A stretch of DNA of 64,000 bases from positions 124,001 to 188,000 of the forward strand of contig JANSLP010000020.1 of NCBI GenBank assembly GCA_029298735.1, given 5' to 3'. A model generated the notes under the pieces. The model ran no database searches, was not told the origin of the DNA, and was given only the letters and a program-made list of their open reading frames with translations. Below are positions 33,714 to 47,205 of this stretch, one piece after another. The stretch comes from Ophiostoma sp. CBS 140.51. Lineage: Eukaryota > Ascomycota > Sordariomycetes > Ophiostomatales > Ophiostomataceae. The position numbers and the translations under genes are program-made. How positions within the stretch are numbered: the stretch's first letter is position 1; each line of letters starts with the position of its first letter.

Positions 33714-36700
33714 GGGGGTGGGAGTCTTGTTCATTTTTTGTCACTTTATTGATTGCAATGTTTTGTCAGTTGGTCTGCGCAGTGGATGAATACCCCTCAT
33801 TCCCCCTCTACGTTTTTATTTTCTTGTTTTTGATTTCTTCAAGCATTTGGGCTTCGCTCCCGTTAGAAGGGGAGGCGAAGATACGGTTTGGAATGGACGG
33901 AAGGATGGAAGGCCTACCTTTTTCCTTTTCCTTTTAATTTAATGCTATAGCAGAGCCGCAATGACAGAGGCAGAAGACAGCAAGCGATGTAAACCTATAC
34001 TATAGATTCATTTCTCGCGAGAATCACAAACTATCGACTATTAATGCAGTGTCATGAGCTTGGCTACGGAGTATGTCGTTGATGATCTTCACATGTCGAG
34101 GCGACCCTTAAGAACCATATGCAGGGGTCATGGGAGTAGCTTGTGAAAGCTTAAAATTTAACGCCAAACACACCCTCGATCTCGGTCTCTCAAAATAAAG
34201 GTATCGTTGCCTTTCTGATTTTCAGATGAATGTCGTGCATGTCAAGTTGCTTTTCATTTATTGTTTATCTTCGTCAAAAACATGTGCTTTTGTTTCCCCT
34301 AAATTCTGCATCGCGGCCAGCCTCGATAGACGGTTTACCACGCCGAGGGTATCTAGCAAGTGCCTCTCATAGATAGGATATGCTTGTGGATGTGTTTTTG
34401 TTTTTCGTCTTTCCGTTGTTTATTCTCCGAAATTCGATTCTTTATATCCGTTTATCTGTAGCCCTAGGCGTGCTTCACATTGCAATAGTTATCCTGCTTC
34501 GACCCCGTTGAAAAAGGGGGCGCCATGAGGCGTTGTGAACTAACAGCGTCCAGACCCTCTTCGAGCCTCCATTGTGCAATAAATCCAAAGAAACGATACA
34601 ACAGCAATGTCATATTCTGTGACTAAGTATCGGTTTACTGTTTTTGTGACGTCCTTCATTGTGAGGTCTTTTCTGGACCATTTCCAACCCCACAAGATAA
34701 CAACAAGTGACTGTCCACCTCCCCAGATCCACCGACGGCCTCAAGGGCAAAAGTGAGCTGTGTGGATATTCTCTGGGGCGCAAGGCAGACGTTGAGAAAG
34801 TGAGGTAAAGGTCCATGATTGGGCAAGACTTCTGGACGGGGATCAGGCAGGACGATCAAGCTAGAAACAATGTGAGGACGAAAAATCACCGTTGAACAGC
34901 TGAAATGTTCTTTTCTCCTTCCTAATTGGGGAGCTCCTAACTTTTTCTTCTTCTTCGCTCTCTTCAGGTCGGGTGTGCCCGATTTCCAGAAGGAACAATA
35001 CAGCAGACCTTTCCTCAGCCCACTTTCTGCCCACTTTTCTTCAACATCCCTCTTGCCTTTCCCTACTGTGTCGTAGCCTGGCGGCCGTAATGCGCTGGCA
35101 AAAGAGGTCGATAGAAGGATGCAAGAAAAAGAAAGCATGAGTACTGAGAGAAGGGAGGAGAGAAGACAGACCGAGATACTCCGTACAGGAGGAGACAAAA
35201 TGATCGCCGGCCCCTCTTTCCAAATCGTTCTACTAAGATTCCTCTGCCTTCTCTTGCAGGAGAAACAGCACCAGCACGAAAAAAAAGAAGCAACCGCGCA
35301 GCGGGGATTTGCGCTACAAGCCACGCGGATAGCTCTACACAGTGCTTATTCTTCGTACGGGGCCGCTCCTTCTTCAGCAGGACAAGGAAATAAGAGAGGA
35401 AGGAAGGAAGGAAGGAAAGATGGGTCTAAAGATGGATACAGGAAGGAACGAAGGAGGACATGCCAACCGCTTCGTTCCGGTGTGAATTTGAATACGAAAT
35501 GTCAGGCTTGTCGTATCATCTTGTCTTTTTCAGCTTCATCGAGGCCGTGCTTTCAACCTTGCTAGATAGTTGTGTTGTTCCTCAGCTCGAAAAGGGGTGT
35601 TTGATTGCTTCAGTATTTGTGTTTGCTTGCTTCGGTTTGTGGCTCGTTGCCATCAGTGCCTCCTCTCTTTCGCCCCGAGCTGTGACCAGGATACATAAAT
35701 CCTTCATCGATTAGAACGTGAAATTCTTCGGAGGGTTGAGGGTTTTTTGTGTGTTACGTTTTGGCAGCTTCCTCTTTTGCCGGCCGAAGGTGTTGACTTG
35801 GCTCTCCTATGCAGACTTCCAGGTCATAATTGCGAATAATAAGATGCACTAAGGCAAACTGGTAATACATACTTGCATATTTTCGTACGGTCGCTGCATG
35901 TGTCGATCTGCTACTCTTTGTCTCAGCGCTTGGCAGAATCTCACAACTATTCATTGAAGTATTTGACAGCTGCTTAATTTGTACATTGCATCTCGCCCTT
36001 CTTCTCCACGTCTGAAGAAAAGGGGATGGGGAGCATAGTGCCAGTCCCGGGCGATCAGGTACAGGCGAGTGACCTTTTACCGTTTATGGCGGTTCTTGGT
36101 TCGCCAGAAAGGCAGTTGTGTGAGAAATCAATATGTGTCTGGTTCCTGGGGCTTGAGACGGAGATGATCGCCTGGTCCGGGGGCGGCCTGAAGAGTTTGC
36201 ACCACAAATGCGCTTTTCTTTCAGACACAAAAACGATTTTCTCTTGTCATTCAACCCCTGATCCTATGCACTTGCGGGGTTGTGACCGAAGAAAAGACGA
36301 GTCCGGATTGTATCACATCAAGAGAACGACCAACACCAGATATTGGTCTTGTCTTTTCCAACAAAAGTGACTTGGGGATGGTGTCATATAGTTTCACGTA
36401 AGTAGTTCGTGTAGAAATATAGGACGATATATACGGAGAACGGATGCAATGAATATTCCAAGGTACCACGCAAGCTAAGCATCTCACCCCAGCGTCTCTT
36501 CCTTCTTCAGAACATTGACAATAGATCTGAGAAAGACTCTATTCAATATTTCTCCAATCCCCAATATTTGAGCTGGCCAACTTTCTCCAGCTCATGAAGT
36601 AAACGAGACAACGTTGAAGACACATCTCCCTCGCCCTACTCTGTAGACAGACATGATCTGCAACTCGACCTGCTTCCAAGCGTCCCGCCTTGCCCGTTAT

Positions 36701-39700
36701 TTTCTGCTCGAGAGTTCAACTTTCTTGCTTGTCACGCTATCCGCTAGGCAGTTTTTGTCTCAACGGTGTCTTCATGTTCTCAACGTCCCCGATTCTTATT
36801 ACTCATTGTTGAGCGTTTCCCCTCACTTTCCAACCTCTTCGCTTAAGAAACTGGTAAACGGTCTGCCCAGAATTGGATAAGCCTGGTGATATTCCCTCTT
36901 CTCTTCTGTCTTGCCTGCCCGTGCGTTCTTCAAAGACGCCACCCCTTTTCCGGAAGCTTGCCCCGGGGCACGGCTGCCGGAGGTTTTTGCTTGTTTCTCA
37001 TCTTTTGTACCGTTCTCCTGCAATATCTCGAACGGACTGCCTTTTTCACCTGTAACACGCTTTTTTTTGAATCTAATTCTGCATCGCATTCCTTTACCAT
37101 TAGCGTTCCTCTAAACGCTTCCATCATCTATTGCGGTAACTGTTTGCGTCGTGGTTGTAACGTGGGTGTGTTGGAGTATCGGATTGTTATTTGCATGTTT
37201 GGTTTTCGTTACTCTCTTCTCGCTTTCGTTTTTTTTTCCTCATCATGCAATAAAATTGTTCGGAGTGGCAGCCTGAGATGCAACCCCCAGGTTTCAGGGA
37301 CCCTTCGGAAAGAAGGAAATACGCATCGATGAAGAAAAAAAAGGAAATAAAGCTGCATATAACGACGTCCAGCATTCTTTTCTTGCAGAAGGCTCTGTTT
37401 CCTTCTCAGCCCCCCCCCCCCCCGGCGACGTTTTGACCACCTCCTTTCCTGCACTTTGAAGCTGGCCCTGCCGAGGAAAGACACGTGGAAAATTAGGGGG
37501 TGGGAAGCATCGCGGAACCAAGGAAACAAGAAAAAATGAAGAAGTGACGGTAACCACGTTGATGCCCACCTTGACAATTTTCTTATTTCCTTATTTCTTG
37601 AGCTTGCTGCTGCATTCGATCGAGGATGGAGAGGTAGGATTGTGATCGGTCATCATAGCAGGGAACGCCACCAACAAATGGAAGAGGAGGGCAGGGCGAG
37701 ACCGCGTGCCAAAAAAGAAAGAAAATAAGAGAACCAAACAATCTGAGAACCAGACAACCACAAAATGGGAGAATGGTCGACGGCCACGCGAGAAAACAGG
37801 TCTGGGCGCAAAATATTATCCAAGCCAACAACAAGCGAGACGAGGCTCGCCCTCCTACCCACGTAATACCCATGAATACTTTTCTCATATCCCAATATTT
37901 ATGTGATGAGTCTGAGTGTGGCTCGTGTGGATGTTCGCCGCCCCCTTTTCGGAAAGCTGAAATCGCGTGATGAAAATAACAATAATAAACAGTAATATGG
38001 GGGTTTCGTCGAAAGCCTCGTCACCGCTGGCCAATGCTTCAGTTGAGCTCCAGCCGTGCTCCAGCTTTTCCCTCACGATTGCACAAAGAAGTGCCCAAGC
38101 TCAATGGGAATGGGATGGGTAATTTTACACAGTCTCCCTCTTTCCTTTCCTCTCTCTCTCCAGCACTGTCCCCTCGACACATTGTTCCCTGTTTGATCTG
38201 GATCACAGCCCCTGTCCAGAAACGTCAACATCTCAACAGCTGCGGAGCATTTTTCAGATGCTCTTTCTCGTTCTCTCTTCCTGTTTGCTGACTTCTGATG
38301 TTAAAGACAAGGGTTAAGTTGCGAGGTCGCTTTCTGGCGTCACTGGCGCCGTTTTCCCTTCACCGGTGGCCCATAAAAATCAGCAAAGCCCTGTCTTTCG
38401 TCTGGCTGCTGGTTTTGTTCAGTGTTCCCGGCTTGTTGTCAACAGTTCGTTCGGTGTCCGTTCCCTCTCTGCCTCTCTCACTCTTTCTTTCAGCTGTGTG
38501 TTTTCAAGAGCACCCCTGCTCCACCTGAACAGGGGCGCCATGTGCTCGACGCCATTCCATCTTTGGCCTGGCCAGGCTCGCCCAGGCCAGGGGTGACAGT
38601 GAAAGGACAAGGACAAGAGATGTTGGATGGAAAGGAGGGGATTTTGCGATTGTGGTCTGGATCAAACTAGTCTTGGTCTGGAGGCTGGAAAGAAGTGAGG
38701 GGAGAAAGTCAAAAGACGTTGGCTCAGTTGGTGACCTTGTGAAAACGAGTGAAAGCAAAAGGAAAAGAATGCAACGACGTTGGAACACGATTTTTGACAT
38801 ACCCAGCAGGATACCGCAACGGGGTAACAAAACATCCGGAAGGCAGGCTACAAGATGTGCCGAGTGGCGCTCTAAACGCTGGGCAGTGGCTCGTCGTCGG
38901 ACGTTGCAAGAAGTGTGTGCCTTTACTTCGTATGTGCATTGAGTGTTTGTTGTATGTTCACAGTATGTGCATCCCTAACCAATGCAAGCTGCACAATGCT
39001 CGCACGTCGCCTGTCTTCTTGCATCGTTCCTCCCCGTCGTACCTTCCCTCGACCGCTTGGCCATGTCAGGTCAGGCGCACCTTCTGTTTTATCGCCATTT
39101 CTCGCGTGCCCAACAGCCGCTTTCCCAGTGGTGGGGGACGCCTCAGGTTTCGAGGCCCTGACTGCCGCCTCCGTCGCTGCTAGACCGGCTCGAATGGCTT
39201 TAGAAGGCTATGTCGGGCGTCTTGGGTCCTGCATAACGAGCGAGCCGTTGATAGTTTTGATATTCACAGTATAGCGGCGTGGCAGTGGCTCACCACTTGA
39301 CCAGCACCAGTGAGAGCACTACTGACAAAATGACCGATCTTTGTTCCAGAAGGAGCGACCGGTCTTGAAGACAGAGAAAGAAAAATGAAAATAACAGGAG
39401 TCAGAGGACAGGAAAGAGCGAACCAGCAGCAGAGTCTCCCTGTGGAAGGTTCCAATGCGGCTTCTTTGCCTTCGGTGGCTGGCTTGGCTTAGGCCAAGGC
39501 GCACTTGATCTGCAGGTTCTTGATTTTTGGGGCTGTGGCTTCTGGCTTCGGGCCTGTTCTATCGCGCTTCTAGTCGAGTGATGTGCGTGGAATACGTAGG
39601 ACGATAGACGGACATGTTCACTTAAATGTCGATCGCTCATGAGCAAAAGAAAGAAAGACATAGGCGGGGCAGCCTTTTGGGAAGGCACGAATTGCCTCAC

Positions 39701-42394
39701 TGCCGTCGACCATTGTTTGTTCGCACCCGCCGTTTCTTGCCCTCCTTCCGTCATTGTTGTTTCCTCGCTCTTTCCCTGGCTTTTCGTGGCCCCATTCTAT
39801 TCGTTGACAATGCCAAATCAATCCGTCCTGTCGGTCGTGCCTTCCTTGTGCACGCACATCCGACAGTTCCCCGGGCAAGAGCGACCGGTCCAACAAACAG
39901 GTGCGGTTGCAAAGCAGGTGTGTTGGTTGCATGCAAGTGGGAGTGTGCCCGGAGCAGTCACCTGTATTCGTGCTGTTGCAGCCCTGTGTCCGTGTCTCGC
40001 TCAATGTTTAAGCGCTATTGGCGCCCGAAGATTGTCTTCAGCGTGCTGTTCTCGCCCCCTCGCGAGCTCTTTCGGTGCTGGTTGCCCACACCTGTGCAGC
40101 TCTGCCAGACCCTGGTTCGTCGCGCTTTCCTTCCCCAGCAGCTGTTTGCCGCCACCGTTCTCTCTGTCTGTTGGTTCCTTTGACACAATCCGACCGCTCC
40201 TTCCCTCCGAAGCTCGTCAAGGTGTGTTCGCCATTCAAGCCGCACCTTCCTATTGTATGCCGCTTTCTTTGGCCTCTTTGTATCTCTACTCTATTTCCCA
40301 AATCTTTGTCGCTTTCCTTCCCTTTATATCTCCTCTGGTGTCCTTTAACTTCTACACCTTGCATATCACCATCATTCTCACGATCTTTTCCCACCACCTC
40401 TCTGCCCCGCGATATTTGAAAAGCTTTCGACTTCTTCATCGCCTTTCGCCTCCTCCTCTTCTCACTCTCGCAATCCTCTTTCCGTGTACTGAGTATTATT
40501 ACCACCCACACCACGCGCCCTTCCACTCGCACGGACGTTCGGTCCCGTTTCGCTTCTGTAAACACTTTTTACTGGTTCTCCCGTCGCCATCTTCTACAGG
40601 CAGGTCCTCCGGCCTTGCATTAGACACCTCTTGTGAGTTTTTGAAGCGTTTCGTCGTCTCCGCTGTTTCTCATTCTGTCACCGGTATCTCGTCTGTTGTC
40701 TTGGTCGCCCGGCCCGTCTATGGGCTCTTTTGTCGTCCCTTGTCGTGTCTAGTTGTCTTTTCTCGTCTCCTGTGTGTCGTGCACATCTGACGTTCTCGTT
40801 TTCCTCTCCCCCTCTTTTTGCTTCCTTTCTGTCCTCCTCTTTGCACACCTGTCGCCTCTTTTCTTGCTATCCTGGTTCCTGCCGTTCGTCTGTCTTCCTT
40901 CTGTTCAGCCTTCATCTCGCTCTCTTTTCCTTCCCGTCTACCCAATTTCCCTGTGTTACACCGTTCCAGGAATCCCATATTCTCTTTGCACATTTTCTGT
41001 GCTGTCGTTTTTTATTTCTGGCCTGCCGTTTTCGACTCGTTCCTTTTTGTTATTTTCTGCTTTCTGTTTTCTGGTTTCTGGCTTTTTCGGAGCCTCTTTC
41101 TCTCTTCAACTGCCCTTTTCCGTCTTCCCTGTCCTCCCGCCTGAAAAGGCACAGCTTACAGTGTACAACCACACCCCATGACAAAATGCAAATGGATAAA
41201 ATAAATAAAATACCACCCAGGCTAACCATTTAGTCCCTTTCTGTCTCTCTTTCTCTCACTCCGTCGCCTCCGCCGCCTCTTCCTTCTTTCTCTCTCCTAC
41301 CCACGACGACTCGACGAACGGACCTTCTATCCTGCAGTCCCCCAAAGAGAGCTTTTGCTTTTCTCGTCGTCGCAGCATCCTCGTTCGAAATTTTGTCGCT
41401 CTTTCGACCTCTTTCCGACCTCTTTGTCTCTCTCATCACCATCCTCTCCACACCAGGGTGCTCCATTAGCTTATCGTGGTCCACCTCGTTTCTTCAGTGC
41501 TCTCAGCCCAAAAACGACTTCGGCGCTGCCCATCGCGTCAGCCATCCGTCCCCGAACTCCCTTCCCCGAACTCCCTTCCCCGAACTCCCTTCCCCGAACT
41601 CCCTTCCCCGAACTCGCTTCCCAAGCCTCGCTGGCCTTCTCGTCCTTGTGCAACGACCCCTACACTCCTCGGTTTTCTCCCTATTTGCTATCCTACGACG
41701 AAATTTCGATCGCGCGACATCATCACCTACCGAATATTCTTGTCAATTTTCGCTGCTCTATTTGCCTCAGACTTTCTTACGCTCCCCGCGCAAAGCCCTC
41801 AAAGCCTCCCAACCGCGAGGCCAGCCTAATCGCTAGGTCCATTTGTCCCGTTTCTCCGTTTCCCGTTTTACCATTTTGCATACCGCTCTCTCTGCCTCCT
41901 ATATACGCAACAAAGCTCTTTAGAGCCAAACTCGACCGATAGCTCAATTGCTCCTTCATTTCCCGAAAGCTGCCAATTTGGGTTGGTCGATACTCAGGTG
42001 GCCCTTCGCAATCGTACTGCAACGCAGCGAGGACGCAATTGAACGACGATCTCAGCCGCGACAGTCAATTCGAGACGCAAAAGCGCCTGACCGCCATTCT
42101 CCCGACATCACACGCGGGTCGTTACCCATGGGCTTCTACCTCGTGTAGCGTGGGCCGTCACTGCGGAACAACGCTCTTTTGCGACACACGCATACAACAC
42201 CTTTGACGATTGACGATCTCAAGTTTTGCACTTAAGCCAGTATTCCGTATTCTCCGAGAGGCTGCATCCAGACGAAGCACAGAGAAACGAAACTCTGCGC
42301 GAAGATACCCTACAGTAAAGCTGCACGAAGAACACACAGCCAACCAACAAAACACACAACACACATCTCAGGTTCTCCTGACCCCATGGTTATG
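33714..42394. other. 8.7-kb gene-poor region upstream of gna-3
   Basis: I see no convincing gene. The region has T-rich and pyrimidine-rich tracts, a GGAA-type microsatellite at about 35397-35418, a run of 14 C at 37410-37423, and a 14-bp tandem repeat at 41550-41619. From about 40200 to 41950 the plus strand is almost all pyrimidine-rich with CTTCC/CTCTC words, consistent with a long leader of the G-alpha gene. The longest ORF, 39639-40790 (383 codons), is Ser/Leu/Cys-rich and lacks the codon bias of neighbouring genes. A 222-codon minus-strand ORF at 34656-35324 is equally unconvincing. Non-coding RNAs or distal promoter elements are possible. Confidence 0.55.
41550..41619. repeat. 14-bp tandem repeat, five units
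   Basis: Units of CCCCGAACTCCCTT start at 41550, 41564, 41578, 41592 and 41606. The first four are identical and the last has one change (CTCGCTT). The repeat lies in the pyrimidine-rich upstream or leader region about 0.8 kb before the gna-3 start codon. Its period is not a multiple of three, so it is not a coding repeat. Confidence 0.9.
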
Positions 42395-43729
42395 ATGGGG
42401 GCATGCATGAGTTCAAACAGTGAGGAGGTGGAGCAGAAGAAGAGGAGTCAGAAGATCGACAAAGACCTCGAGGAAGATATGAAGCGGTTACGGCGAGAAT
42501 GCAAGATTCTACTGCTAGGTGAGTAACTTGCTACCCCTTTCCACCTTTGCCGAAAGACCTTTTCTCCATATGCTAACGTGGTGGCTCTTTAGGCTCGGGC
42601 GAATCGGGAAAGTCTACAATCGTGAAGCAGATGAAGATCATCCATTTGAAGGGCTACTCGGAAGACGAACTTTTCAGCTACCGGCCAACCGTATTCAAGA
42701 ACCTGTTGGAGTGCGCCAAGGCCGTGGTCAACGCCATGCGCCAGTTTGAGATTGAGCCACAAAGCGAGGAGAACCGCGCCTACTGCGACTTTTTGCTTGA
42801 CTACTCGATCGGCTCCGGTCCGCAACCGAGCATCGACCCCAAAGTCGGCGAGGCCGTTTTGGCCTTGTGGGAGGATCCGGCCCGGGAGCAGCTAATGGAG
42901 CGGCAGACAGAGTTCTACCTGATGGACTCAGCAGGATAGTAAGTGGCGCTGTGATATCGTCTCTATTTGTCCAGTAAACCATTGCTAACAACACAGCTTC
43001 TTCGATGAGGTGAAGCGTATCGTCCACCTGGACTACATCCCCAATGAGATGGACGTCCTGCGAGCCAGAACAAAAACGACCGGTATCTACGAAACGCGCT
43101 TCCAGATGGGTCCATTGAGCATCCAGTAAGTGCAGCCAGCATACTAAACGATAGATTATGGCGAGATGCCCAGTCGAAATTGCAATACTAACCACGAAAC
43201 AGCATGTTCGATGTTGGTGGCCAAAGAAGTGAACGAAAGAAGTGGATTCACTGCTTTGAGGATGTCACGTCAATTATCTTTTGCGTGGCTCTGAGCGAGT
43301 ACGATCAAGTCCTGCTTGAGGAAAGCAGCCAAAACCGGATGATGGAGAGTTTGTTGCTGTTCGACTCTGTCGTGAACTCGAGATGGTTCATGCGGACAAG
43401 TATCATTCTTTTCCTCAACAAGGTCGATATCTTCAAGCAGAAGCTCGGCCGGTCGCCTCTGGGCAACTACTTCCCTGACTACTCCGGTGGTGACGATGCC
43501 AATAAGGCGGCAAAGTACCTGCTCTGGCGGTTCAACCAGGTGAACCGGGCGCACCTCAACCTGTACCCTCAGTATGTGGTCTCCCAATGCGTGCCAACTG
43601 ATGACAGAACACTAACATGCCCTCCTCAGCTTGACACAAGCCACCGATACGTCCAATATCCGCCTCGTCTTTGCGGCCGTTAAGGAGACAATACTTAACA
43701 ACGCTCTCAAGGACTCGGGTATCCTATAG
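42395..43729 (+). CDS. gna-3: G-protein alpha subunit, group III (GNA-3 type)
   Basis: Exons 42395-42518, 42593-42938, 42997-43125, 43203-43571 and 43630-43729 encode 355 residues, standard length. All G-alpha boxes are present: P-loop GSGESGKST (residues 42-50), RARTKTTGI (switch I), FDVGGQRSERKKW (switch II), FLNKVDIF and TQATDTSNI, ending KDSGIL. The sequence matches the fungal class III subunit that couples receptors to adenylyl cyclase and cAMP-PKA signalling in growth, conidiation and nutrient sensing. The start at 42395 gives MGACMSS, with Gly2 for myristoylation and a nearby Cys for palmitoylation, as in homologues. ATGs in the same frame at 42386 and 42392 would add MVM or M and destroy the Gly2 signal. 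The next gene downstream, glycogen phosphorylase, is a classic PKA-controlled enzyme. Confidence 0.97.
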
Positions 43730-46700
43730 TTCAACGATATCGACGAGCTGAAGATACGTTATAATTTTCTATACAGCCATCGATTAACGACCTAAGACCG
43801 ACGACTGGTACCTCTCTCTTATACACCACCTCCCGGATACTTTTTTTGGCTTTTTGCGCATTGGACAAAACGTGAAGCGGACTACGCTCTTTGCGATGCT
43901 GTCTTGATATTTTGACTGTCTCTATGCGCTTCTTTTTGGGCCTTGGTTTCTTGCCATCTTTCCTTCCATGATTTTTCATCTCTCACTTGCATGATATGCG
44001 GCGTTGTACGGTTTTTCTCAAGGGAAAGTGGGAGTCAAATTTTTTTTCCCTCCTATTTTCAGATTTCACGACTGCTTTGCAAGGCGTTTTTGTGTGTGTT
44101 TGTGAACACTAGGACTCTTTTTTCATTTTTGCTTTTATATTATGACTTGGGGGTGGACACACTCTTTCTATTGACTCTTTTTTGATACTATCTTGATACT
44201 TCACTTGGACAGAATAATCTGCTATATTACTCTCTTGCTATTTGTTTTCTTTCCTTGCCTGTTTTTGCATGCTTAGTTTTTATATTCGGAGATTAAGCAT
44301 CGTCTATACAATATTTTCTTAGTTTGACGTTTGTGAATACCACGTGTGTATATATGCACTCCTTTAGCCGCTTGGTTCTATTCATTGTCTTCCCGAAGCT
44401 ATTGTTCGGGATATAAAGCTCGAAGTCTTGGAACAGGCGTGGCTGGTATATGCGTTGCCTGTTATACTCCCTACATTGACTATGTAAGTATTGCCGTTAC
44501 CTAGTAGTGAAGTGGCTGCACTTCGTGTACAAAGCTCTTTAAAACGTGCAGAAGCCCTTGCATGGAAAGCTCGTTCACGATCTCTGCAACGGCGTCGATC
44601 TGACACACGAAATGTTAACTGTGACGCAGCTAAAAGATGCCGGAGAAGTCCAAAGGTGGAGCTCGTCCCATAAATACTGGTTACGGGCTCTTGGGCGGTG
44701 ACATGGCAGCTGGTGTCCAATCAAACGGATCTCGTGGGCAGGTGTGTTCGAAGCGTGCTCTCATTGCGGCAGGGCACCTCGTACTTTTCAGAACGGAGCC
44801 AATTTGGAGCGGTCTGTCTCATCGTCATCCTTTCTCTTCATCCTTCACCTTTCTTTGTCACGAGCTTTTGAAGCTTATGCAGCCTCGACGCGAGCTTTGC
44901 ATATACACATACACATACAATGGAGAGTGCTGCAGGGGCTTTTCCACGCCGTATTTTTTTTGTTCTTATCAGCTCTGCTCTTTTAGTTTTCATATCATAC
45001 CATCACAATCGCTTGCTGTGCAATCAATCGTTTCTTGCGCCATTTGCACTTCGGCTTTTCATCCGTTCTATTTACGGCCGTACTGTATCTCGCAGCTTTG
45101 CGCTGACTGATGGTAGCTTGGCCCAGCAAGGCGAGCCGCATGCTGGAAATATGCCGCCGAATACCGACTTTGAGAGGTAAAATGAGTTCGCAATCTTATG
45201 GATAAAGATAAAGAACAAATTGTGCTTTTTCAAAGAAAGCATATAAAAAAGACACTGTTGGAACTGGACGGGCCAAGTCAGGGCAAGAGGCACAGAACCT
45301 AGCACCTGGCCACCAACAGTTCTCAATTCAGGACAGGCACACTTGTGGGAGCTTTGACATGGCGGGGTTCCTGACCGCACCTCCTTTCTTTTGAGTTTTT
45401 CGCCACTGGCCGTTTTTCGCTTCGATGCATCCTCCAGGTCAGATATAGCAAAACAGACACGGTTGTCAACAAAACCCCTCGTGAATCGTGAGAACTTTTG
45501 GGAAAACCTCGTCGCCTATTCTGTGTTGATTGAGTTATGTGATAGAGCCCCTGAATGGCAAGGCTCATTCAAGCCGTGTCGTGTAAGACGAAAACGGAAA
45601 GAAGCTGGGCCTGAATCATGGATCACATGCTTACGTGACAGCAGCAACAAACGGTAGGATAGGACAGGACAGGACAGACAACGGCAGAACGGTCGACAGC
45701 TCGAGTCAAGCTGCCAGCAGAAACTGTGGTGCCGTACTTTTCTTCGGTTCTCATTTCTTATTATTACTTAACGGACCTGCACCTGGCGTGAGACAATTGC
45801 CTTTTATGCTGTATGCTAGTGGAGACGCAAGTCTGGGAGTCTGCTCGTCTGGAGCTCCTCCAAGCGGCGATCGTGGCTGTCTTTCTCTGACACATTCCCG
45901 GTCAAGATGTCTCAGTCACTTGGGCTTTGCATTCTTCACTGTCATCTTTGCCCTCTTTCCCCGTTCCCCTCAAATTGCGCCCTATGCTCCTGTCCGCATG
46001 CGACCGACTTCCTTCCTTACGCGGTGACCAGTTGCCATGGTAAGACAGCATCGACTCCATCGCCCTTCATCGCTCTTTCCTCCACTCGATCCATTTCCCT
46101 ACAGTGGTCGCTGTGCTCCTACCCCGCCCCCGCTGAAGCCTTGCTTGCTCTTTGCCTGTCGGCTGCCGTATTGGGGCAGTTTTCGCCACCAAAATGCCAC
46201 CACCCGATTGCGCGAGTGCACCTTGTTTCTCCCATCCCACGCATTCCTTATCTCTGATAACACATGGCGCAAGCTTTTTGTTGCGGCAACCAACGACCGC
46301 CCATCAACCATATCCCCTCAATCATCTCTTCCAATTTCTCCTATCTGGAACTAGCCTTGCCAGATAAGACGTTCAGTTCAGAGTACCTTTTCCAAGCAAT
46401 GTCAGCTAACTCGTATCCGTCTCTGTCCTCTGCATCGTGCAAGTGGCGACCTGCAGACAGCTTGCAGAAAACGGGTTTATTTTCCTTTTTCTTTACATCA
46501 AAAGTGGTGTCGAGTTCATAGCTCCTTCCCCGACCATTCCTAAATACGCGCCCCTCTCGTGCAGCTGGGTTGCAGCTGGGTGCAGCTGCCCAGATCCAAT
46601 CGCTCAATTAGGAGTCGAAAATAGCTTTTGCTGGTACACTCCAGACACACTCCAAATCACCCCTCTGGTCGGTCCTTCCTAGTATTACTCCGTACTATCG

Positions 46701-47205
46701 ACGCTTTTCTGGGCCCCGTAAGAGGCAAAAAAGCATGCACCTCTTAGCAAGCTCCAGGAGCTGATGCCCACTTTTTTAATGTAGTGCATCGTACTTGCCC
46801 TGTCTTTACTGTGTCTGCACTCGTACCTGCCCATCTAGACCTCTCTGGTTCATGTGTCTTGGTGGATGCTTGTGGATGCCCCTTCTGCTTTCCTTCTTAA
46901 GCTCCCCCGCCCTCCGCTCACCTCATCTCATCTTCTGTTTTCCTCCCTTCCTCCTTTCTCCCCTTTCCCTTCTTCTTCTTCTCTTCTTCTGAACGAAAGA
47001 TTGTTGGTTTGTGTTTCAATCTCTTCTTCTTTGGGACATTTTCTTGGATTCTTTTGGTTGTGCTCGTCCTTTCTTTCTTCGTTGCCCCTCACCCCCTGGT
47101 CGTTTTTTACCTCTTTGGATAGTTCCTTATCTCGACCTCTCTTATCTCACGATCCCACCACTTCAGACGTTAGCACTCCTCTCCGAAGCTCCCGAATCGA
47201 TCACC
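43730..47205. other. gna-3-GPH1 intergenic region
   Basis: In 3.5 kb no gene is supported. The left part, to about 44400, is T-rich (probable 3' UTR). The middle has mixed composition with a short GGACA repeat at about 45659-45676. From about 46880 the plus strand is pyrimidine-rich (TCTTCTTCTTCTC) up to the GPH1 start. ORFs up to 161 codons overlap in several frames without codon bias. Confidence 0.55.

Noticed and set aside
34656..35324. 222-codon minus-strand ORF in the gna-3 upstream spacer
   Set aside because: No domain, no codon bias, composition explained by a purine-rich plus strand.
41550..41619. CRISPR-like array
   Set aside because: Head-to-tail 14-bp repeats without spacers in a fungal genome; an ordinary minisatellite.
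34070..46695. Dispersed TACGGAGTA/TACTCCGTA motifs (about 34073, 35177, 46684)
   Set aside because: Too short and few here to call an element; similar words are widespread in ascomycete intergenic DNA.
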